The notes under the pieces are model-generated. The model made no database searches, was not told the DNA's origin, and saw nothing but the letters and a program-made list of their open reading frames with translations. The position numbers and the translations under genes were made by a program. Below, in pieces: positions 56,785 to 64,000 of a stretch of DNA of 64,000 nt (positions within the stretch are counted from its first letter, which is position 1; each line of letters starts with the position of its first letter). Origin of the DNA: Nautilus pompilius (lineage: Eukaryota > Mollusca > Cephalopoda > Nautilida > Nautilidae); contig JACATO010000629.1 of assembly GCA_018389105.1 (NCBI GenBank), positions 1,178,001-1,242,000 of the forward strand. The letters run 5' to 3'.

Positions 56785-59385
56785 TATAGTATATACAACG
56801 CATCGTTCTACTTGTGACAAAACATACTAACTCAGCTACAGATATTGCAATGAGTTCTGCAGCAAAACATCAAAGCTTATATGAAAATGAATGTGTGCTG
56901 TCATAAAATTTTATTATTACACAATGTTATGAAAGCATTAACAACTACAATTAATTTGTGAAAGATAAATTAATTTGAACAAACAACTTTACTATTTATA
57001 GTCTGTTAACCTTACTAATTATTAGAGAAACCAACCAATCCTGCTTTTCCCATTCACAGTCATAATATCAGAAAGCAAAGTTCCAGGGTGATAAGTGAAA
57101 TAAATGAGTTAGTCGGCGTAAAAAAACATTTAATGCGGAAATACAGAAAAAGATTGTTCTGTTCATCACAGTTTCCCAGTTAATTATACAACTAAATCTC
57201 CCGATACGAAAGAAAATGAAAACTGTAAAGAATTCACACTGCATGGATTATAAGAAAATAGTCAAGCTCACTGACCATCTAGCATTTTGGCAACAAATTT
57301 ACTTTAAAACTAATATAAATTAGGGAGTTCATAATAATAAAGTTTACATTAGTCATATCAGAACAAAATTTGTTGTTGTTGCACTTTGCAAAATTCCATG
57401 TGCAGCTTTCTGGAAAATACAGCCAGACTAATTCAATGTTAAGAAAACTACATAAACGGCTAAAAAATCAATTGTCATTCGACATGAGAGAAAACCAAAG
57501 TGGATTCTCCGCTTCACCCTTGAAAAATGTTCGTAGCTATTACCTACCTTAAGCTTGATCTCACAAACATAACTCCCTTCCCAAAGGAAACATTGAAAAG
57601 CATATTTTGTTGTTGTTTTAAAATAAATTTTTTGCTTCCAGCAGTTCTGTTTGTTTTTTAATGTAAACAAGTGATACAAGTTTTCTTTAAAATATTATAA
57701 GACTGTCTTCAGTCACCTTTGAAACTGAAGCCTCTTATCATTACACCAGTCAGTCAGAATATTCTAAAGTCAGCAAAGCAAACCTTAGCGTCTGTAATAG
57801 ATAAATAAACATGTCGTCTTAGCAAGCAACAGAAAACATGTGCATTAATTTTTTCTTGCAATATCATTTCACTATTGACAAAATCAGAATTTTCCAAGGT
57901 ATAACTAGAGCTGGGGCAAAATTAATCTTGTAATGTAACACATTTGCTATTTGTCTCATTGATCCATTTATCAAAATCATTGTTTTTATAAACTTCACAC
58001 AGAACCTGTCACAGACTGCAAATGATGTTTTAAAAATTACTCGTTTTTAGTAGCGAATCTTTTTTTTCCTTCTTTTAATAACAGCATTACCTCAATTCGA
58101 GAGAGTCTTAGATTACTGTCCTTTACTCACGAGATTTTTTTATATATCCAAAACGTAGATAATGAACATGTTATGGACACCAGCTGCTGTGTTCAAGAAA
58201 GAAAACTCAACTTTCTCTTCTACTTCAGAGTTGAAATTCAAAGCCAAGTTTAGTAGACAAACCATCAAAAATACAACACAGCTTGTATCACGCTGGCACA
58301 GCGTACACCCTGCAGTGGTGTTACCGACATGCGTACTTAGCTCAGAGTAACAGCTGTACCATATCCGCCTTACTGGTAGTCAAACCGAGAAGTCTGACGA
58401 TCTGCAGCAGCTTCACTGCTTTAAAAGATGACCGACCTCTTGCACCAGTAAAATGAAACATTCCAAACTAAGAAGTAGCTACAATAATAAACACCAAGGA
58501 TAAGTTTGGCTTTCTTCAAGCCATCACTAAATGCAGGCCTTCGATTTATATTTAATTATTCTAGTTTTCAGCGCTCTCTTTTCTCAAGGATGTATATCAA
58601 CCAAAAAAACACAAAAGCCTTATTTTAAAATTAAAGCAGTACACACCCACACCCCTAAATATCCCAGTACACCCAGATATGCAATAGACCTTTTAATTTT
58701 ATCTATAACTGTAAAGAAGAACCAAACATTTCAGAGCATCCTGCAGTATTTCAGACAGACTGCACATCTAGTTCACTGCAAAAAAAATTTTTTCTCAAAT
58801 ATCAGAATGAAAGCTGATCCAGGCACTTTAACTGTCATTAGCCCCACTATCACTACAAACTACATAGCAAGCATTTTTGTTCCTAAGTAATGTGTGATTG
58901 TTTTTTCAGCTCTCTAGAACATCCAGACTTAAATGAGGCTGAAAAAAACCCTCCAATATAATACAATTATTATATAAATTTATTTTGTTTGTTCCCATTA
59001 ACTTGAATAATGAACTTTTAAAATCTGACAATTTATCTAACTTTTTTTTTAGCTATGCTAATTGTCAAGAACAAGAAAAGCCACTGATGGATGACTGAGA
59101 GATACATCTCTCCATGCACTGTGACACGGCTGCTTTCTCTACACATTGTTCTTCCCTTTGCATTAATTGGCTGAAAACATTTAAATGCTAAATTAATGGT
59201 GTTTTTTTTTTGTTTTTATTTGGCAGATCAATTTTTGTTGCTGTTTTTAACTAGCTTACTTCTTTTGTTCTAATGGTGTTCACAAATTTAAATGAGCACA
59301 GAGGAATTTATGGACACTACTCTAACGTATTTGACATGTTGGATTTTTTTCTTTTTAACTTTCAGCATAACCTGTTATAAAACCA
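56785..59385. other. AT-rich stretch, one long chance-like ORF
   Basis: It contains the 119-codon open frame described separately (58531-58890) and a mildly CpG-rich segment at 58290-58440. No RNA gene or transposon was recognised. Confidence 0.35.
58531..58890 (+). CDS. Doubtful ORF with signal-peptide-like start
   Basis: 119 codons begin MQAFDLYLIILVFSALFSQG, which has the form of a signal peptide with a Cys shortly after. The rest is Lys/Thr-rich and follows the local A+T bias, ending SIFVPK. There is no splice signal, homologue or codon signature that I can see. On length alone it is unusual but not impossible by chance in AT-rich DNA. It is also on the strand opposite GTF2A1, in what may be that gene's 3' region. 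Confidence 0.15.
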   Translation: MQAFDLYLIILVFSALFSQGCISTKKTQKPYFKIKAVHTHTPKYPSTPRYAIDLLILSITVKKNQTFQSILQYFRQTAHLVHCKKNFFSNIRMKADPGTLTVISPTITTNYIASIFVPK

Positions 59386-59390
59386 TCAAG

Positions 59391-59466
59391 CCTCAACGGT
59401 CCAGTGGAGACAGCGTGTTTGATAGTCAATGAACAGGTCACTGGTTCGAATCCAGTCTGCACCCAA
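59391..59466 (+). repeat. tRNA-like SINE head
   Basis: The T-arm is intact: ACTGG, TTCGAAT, CCAGT, with a perfect B box GGTTCGAATCC at 59443-59453. An A-box-like GGTCCAGTGGAGA lies at 59399-59411, a weakly paired anticodon-arm-like stretch follows, and the 3' end is CTGCACCCA. The 5' acceptor strand does not pair with the 3' end and the anticodon arm is enlarged, so it is not a functional tRNA. A-rich sequence follows, as in a tRNA-derived retroposon. Confidence 0.55.
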
Positions 59467-59469
59467 AAC

Positions 59470-62400
59470 AAGGGGAAAAAAAATTTCTCCAAGATTGCCA
59501 ACAAAATTAAGGTTAACAAAAGTTCTCATACAAACTAGCAGTTCTTAGCAAACAGCGACGAGAAAAGTTTGCTGAAATGTCAACATTTTGATAACCAGTG
59601 GTACTAAAAATCCCAAACATACAACATGTCAGATACCTTAGTCACATACCAACACTGTAAGCACCACCTTGAGGCCTGTTCCATACATTCTTTAAAAAAG
59701 AAACACGACATGTGTGTGTGTGTATCTCTGCACTCTTAATTTCTTGGCAAGAAAATTTGCAGATATTTGTTAAAAATATATATCTTTCTGCATTTAACAT
59801 GCATTTTATCCTTAGAGGACGAAAGTTAAAATCACCATCATTATTTACAGTTAAGAAAATAACTGCAGGTTTATTGATATAGTAGCAAATTGGGAAAAGG
59901 GGAGAATGCAAACATTTAAGTCCTGCATTGATATTTGGTCTTTTTTAAAAAAAATTTAGTGTCCATGCATGCACACATTAAAAAATATACAGACAGCAAA
60001 ACAGATGCACTGGAGAACTCAGATGATGTATTTGTACAAATTTAATGAGTGGAAAAATTTACTATCAATAGCTGTGAAAAAGACAGGATTAATTCATTCA
60101 AAACTGCACTAATATTTCTTTCCACCAATACCAAATATCCTTGTTAATGGTTCCCAGTGGCCTATTTTCAGAGTTTTCCTTATTAAATGCATATACACTC
60201 ACTTGTTAAGAACATAATACAACATACTCTTACCCGTCATTATTTTTAATCAAATAGCCCATGTCAAAGACTGTTGCTGTAAAGGTAATTAATTATTCTT
60301 CTAAATGTTAAGATAAACTTCATTTGCAAATGAGTGTTTCTGAAATAAGTTAGCTTGAATATTTCACCTGCAGTTGTAGTTTAACAGCCCTACATAAAAT
60401 TTTAATCTAACTTTTGTTTTAAAAACACAAACTGATTGCAGGTGCAAAGGCTCCAAGCTGAGATTCAGAGTAACTTTTTCAAGATTTGATAGCAATAATG
60501 ACAAGTCCACTTTCTCACTTAAGGAAACTGCATTTTCTATTATCCCAGATAAACTATTTAAATTAAATCCAGTCACAATTGCTTTATTTGTTACCTCCCT
60601 AATTTCTATATAGATAACCAGCCATACATTTTAAAACATCACTCTTCTAAATATTTGTGTAGTTCACTAAACCTGAATTTATAATAAACCTACCTAATTC
60701 ACAAAAATTCTATTTTAATTAATCTTATGAGTGCACTTTCATCTCATATAGACATTTTTTTTTAAACAGTAGTTGAGTTTAAAATTTACTCGCTCTGAAA
60801 TGTTGTTTATATACAACTGTAGAAAATTTTATTTGAAAACAGCTAGGTCAGGGTTAGGGTTTCTGCCATTTTTTTATTAAAATGTTGCTTTTCCATTAAA
60901 AAAATACACATTGGTTATTTATCTACCGTACACCATAAAGTTTCTTCCTTAAATCTATTTCTAAATTAAGTAAATCCTTTTCAGAGTTTATCTTTCAACC
61001 AAATCACTGCAAAAGTTGGCAATTATTTCCATCATCAAACAATATTTTTGTGCAAATGATTGTTAATTGACTAAGGTAAAAATATCACATTTTGTTATCA
61101 TTTCTAAAAAATAACAGGAAAACTGACAGAAGACATCATGAGACTGCATCAGGACAAGAAATGAAAAAAGATATTACCTTAAATGGAGGAGAGGTTAAGA
61201 AATTGTTGCCATAAAATCTGCAGGTTTTGCTAGATACTGTTTCCCAGGTAACCAAGTGAATAGAAATTGGATTACCTATATTTGATGACATGTTCAACTA
61301 ATGTTGTTTGAATCCAGATCAAATAGAAATTATTTTTATGCATTTGACAAGAGTAGCTCCCTTAAAAATGAAAGTACAATACTGCTTTAACCAAACCAAC
61401 AAAAATGGATTGTTAGTAGAATTTCTAGCATTGCCTATTTAACAAGCTGATTCCAAAAGACCATTTTTAGTGGCAGATTTTTAATGCTTTTATTGAAAAG
61501 TTATTTATTATTATTATTATTTTTAATTAAGTTCTTTCTTCATTATTTGGCTCCAGTAGAATTAAGGGGAAGCTACTCAAATCAGTCCTTGTTCCATTCT
61601 TGCCCCCAAAGGAAGGTTATTAGTCAACAGAGTTAATACTGTTATGCTACATAAATAAAATTTCACAAACCACACAAAAGCAAGGCCAACAACATTTCAT
61701 TGTCATCCCTAACTAACAGTAGTAGCATGTATGCAAGTTACTAAATAAGTTACTAGAAATAACTCTGCAAACTTGTGACTAATTTCTAAGTTTTCTTTAA
61801 AAGAAAATAAATAAATAAATAAAAGGGGGAAAAAGGCCTCACTGTAATAACTGAACAATGCTAAAACCATGTGGCGTTTTCTGTCATCAGTCTGTGGGCC
61901 CCTTGATTAGACTTTAATGATATACATCACTGGGTAATTATTCTAGGAAATCTGCTACATAAATTGTGGTGTATTAACAATAATTCACATAAAACAAACA
62001 TCCTTCACCACAGATCAGAATTTTAAAAAGTTGATTTTACGTACAATGTAATTAATAAATTTTTAAAATTCCATGCAAATCTATGAATCATGATTTCTTG
62101 TCTACAGAGTCTTTGGCAATTTTTATATTTGTTTTTAGTTCATTAATTTATTTTAATCTTTTTATAATGAACAGATATCTATAATCGAAGGGAGACAACT
62201 TTCATGCCTTTTTAAGATCGGGTTAATTAATCCTTTCCCAGTATAGTTGGTCAAAAGCAGCTATACGCAGATGAATAATACTTCCCACAAAAGTGATTTT
62301 ACTACTGGTAAAGCTACACATCATGAACCATGTGCATCACCTAGTTCATTTATTTACTTGATGCGTGATGGAAACAAACAGTGGATCCTTTCCTAATGGT

Positions 62401-63350
62401 GATGTAGTTGCCTCAATTGTTCATACACAAAATCCCAATTAGTTGGTTGGACAATAAAGAAATAAACGAATGCATAAGTGGAGACTGACAACAATGGCAA
62501 GAAGAGTGAGGTCATCAAGTGCAGTTCAAGCCAATCAACACACCAATGTTTTCACAGTCCATCAACCTAAACATCAATGCCTGTAATGCTGCCAAACCAA
62601 TGGATTTCTTCCACCATGGGGCTGGGGAGTCTAACCCCTATGCCACACAGGCAGAGCTGACAACTGCTGCTCGACCACCACCAGGAAAAAGGCAAATGTG
62701 CCCATAGCAGTAAACATACTCTAATTCTTTGCTGTCCATTGAGAATTAATAGAGAGAACGACAGACTTGGCATCAGAGAGATTCAAGAAATTATATCAGT
62801 ATAAACGAAGCAGATGAATACTTAACACAAAGACAAAACATTGTCTTGTTTTGATTCCTTAGAGATTAAAGTAACTAGTAAAGTTTTATCTTTTATATAT
62901 ATAATTTATCTCTGACAATGTAAAGGTTAAACACCTGGAGCCTTTGACCATTTCATAAGAATCCCCATTTCTCTAAAGAATATCATACGAGAGAGAAGAA
63001 CATTCTTTTTAGTGTTGCTATAATAACCCATTTGGTGAATAAAGATACTAGATTTACTCCAATATGATAGGAACTCAGCCATAGCTTGAGTGGAGAAAAA
63101 TCATTATGGAACTTCACTGCATGATTGTTGGGATTTAGAGTTAGTTCTCACTGATTGGATAGAGCCAACTACACAGTTGGTCATGCAGCATGCTGGATGC
63201 TTGGCCAGGCCAAAACACAGACACAAGAGAAGTCATGATGACATCTGTGGAGACATCTTTTTTAGTTTCTTCTGTGGCAGGAGAGTGGTAGACATTGTGG
63301 GGTTCCACTCTTCCATAAATATTTATATATAAATGTATGTATATATATTA
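59470..63350. other. AT-rich stretch downstream of GTF2A1
   Basis: No gene was recognised. Short repeats include (TG)n at about 59712-59723, ATT runs at 61504-61520 and an isolated GGGTTAGGG near 60849-60857. A segment at about 62620-62680 (GTGTGGCATAGGGGTTAGA on the minus strand) has an A-box flavour but no B box. Confidence 0.35.
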
Positions 63351-63352
63351 TT

Positions 63353-63358
63353 TTTATT
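63353..63358 (-). terminator. Possible poly(A) signal of GTF2A1
   Basis: TTTATT on the plus strand gives AATAAA on the minus strand, about 80 bases downstream of the GTF2A1 stop codon. Other hexamers further away could be used, so this marks the earliest reasonable 3' end. Confidence 0.35.
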
Positions 63359-63439
63359 TATGGGCGGGAAGGAAAAAAAAAATTGGATTTGAGCCACCAA
63401 GCTGCACAGAGTCCATTCCTCCCATGTATGTCTCAAATA

Positions 63440-63547
63440 TTACCAATCAGCATCACCACAAGCCTTCTGGAACACATAGTCCTTACCATTAAGATTCATG
63501 ATGCCGTCCTTTAAATGAAATTTCCATTTATTTTTATTTCTGTTAAT
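63440..63547 (-). CDS. GTF2A1: TFIIA subunit 1 (alpha/beta), last coding exon
   Basis: TFIIA-alpha/beta is the large precursor subunit of the general transcription factor TFIIA, which stabilises TBP on TATA DNA in the nucleus. The minus strand shows a polypyrimidine acceptor (T-run then CAG, exon starting at 63547). A phase-0 frame of 35 codons then runs to TAA at 63442-63440. It reads INRNKNKWKFHLKDG, IMNLNGKDYVFQKA, CGDADW. This is the C-terminal beta-barrel end of the beta chain. The known human counterpart has KNKWKFHLKDGIMNLNG almost identically and ends in GDAEW. The GTAAGG inside the exon (Gly-Lys codons) is not used, since the frame continues to the correct C-terminus. Upstream exons lie beyond the window; the 3' UTR extends leftward. 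Confidence 0.95.
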   Translation of the reverse strand: MNRNKNKWKFHLKDGIMNLNGKDYVFQKACGDADW

Positions 63548-64000
63548 CTGAAAAAAAAAACAGCAACTTCATAAAATTTAGGAATATAGGATAAGAGTGA
63601 GAAATAGTGCAACTTTTACATTTTCATTTAATTTTCAATTCTAAAAATACAACAACAGAAAAAGAAAAAAAAATAGCATTTTTTCTGAACATCAATATAA
63701 ATTAACCTTCACATTTTTTTTTTTTTTTAAAATTACAGTAAACCCTTTCCTAACCAAAATTCTGGAAACTGAAATAGCAGGGAGATCGAGCTGGCAATTT
63801 TAGGATAGTAGAACTAGTTTATCAAAAATGTTGGTCAGCTGATCTGATTCTCAAAAATTTTCACCTAATGAAAGTTTTTCATGATTTTCTATGCATTTAC
63901 ATGTCTCCCACAGAATGCGAAACATTAGCTGATGATGCCATGTTTAATTTTTTTTCCTTGATAATCCCAAATTTGAAATTATTTGCCTGATTTATTTATT
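63548..64000 (-). other. GTF2A1: Intron of GTF2A1
   Basis: It begins with the acceptor polypyrimidine tract (complement of the A-run at 63551-63560). It is AT-rich with T-runs at about 63713-63728, and no further GTF2A1 exon was recognised up to the window edge. Confidence 0.7.

Noticed and set aside
59391..59466. Functional tRNA gene
   Set aside because: T-arm and B box are good, but the acceptor stem does not pair and the anticodon arm is the wrong size; treated as a SINE head.
60849..60857. GGGTTAGGG, telomere-like motif
   Set aside because: Only about one and a half units; expected by chance and not an interstitial telomere array.
63440..63547. Intron starting at GTAAGG inside the GTF2A1 exon
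   Set aside because: Reading through gives the correct conserved C-terminus and stop, so the donor-like sequence is coding.

Overview
The window is AT-rich animal nuclear DNA. Coding sequence is sparse and split by large introns, and most recognisable protein similarity belongs to decayed transposable elements. The one gene I can name is the last coding exon of TFIIA subunit 1 (GTF2A1), on the minus strand at 63440-63547. Its C-terminus (DYVFQKA...GDADW) looks more like invertebrate than vertebrate TFIIA. With the large introns, tRNA-like SINE fragments, GA-rich satellite arrays and many hAT/Tc1/Tigger relics, this suggests a large-genome invertebrate. A cephalopod-like mollusc is my guess, not a demonstrated fact.

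Layout. 0-6 kb: intron-like DNA with a short candidate exon (1749-1814), a CpG-rich hairpin patch (about 2753-2865), SINE-like copies and two copies of a transposase-like motif. 6.7-8.3 kb: a structurally complete but inactivated Tc1-like transposon with long IR/DR ends and a TA duplication. 8.55-9.97 kb: a decayed Tigger/jerky-type transposase. 12.2-12.5 kb: an isolated GC-rich, poly-Q-capable open stretch. 19.1 kb: the best anonymous exon of the plus strand. 19.8-22 kb: Tc1-like pieces on either side of a Tigger relic, probably a nested insertion. 22.2-23.6 kb: a CpG-rich interval with another open exon-like stretch and an (ATT)n tract. 23.8-24.2, 28.0-28.45 and 45.15-45.72 kb: three related GA-rich arrays carrying CRE-like TGACRTCA cores. 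31.2 kb: a possible terminal exon with poly(A) signals. 32.4-33.25, 46.8-47.5 and 52.15-52.85 kb: three more decayed Tc1/mariner-like copies. 35.6-36.7 and 40.65-42.15 kb: two hAT relics of different subfamilies, the first carrying a 107-bp tandem duplication. 46.3 kb: a well-bounded 198-nt candidate exon. 47.9-48.6 kb: a decayed non-LTR reverse transcriptase. 49.72-51.66 kb: a minisatellite of about 25 units of 77-78 bp, each carrying GC boxes and an NRF1-like palindrome. 52.9-63.4 kb: AT-rich DNA downstream of GTF2A1.

The plus-strand candidate exons (1.7, 14.0, 19.1, 22.7, 31.2, 46.3 kb) could belong to one or more genes converging on GTF2A1. The first three have compatible reading phases. 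I could not name the protein, and no continuous exon chain is proven. I see no prokaryotic operon, CRISPR array or confident structural RNA gene.
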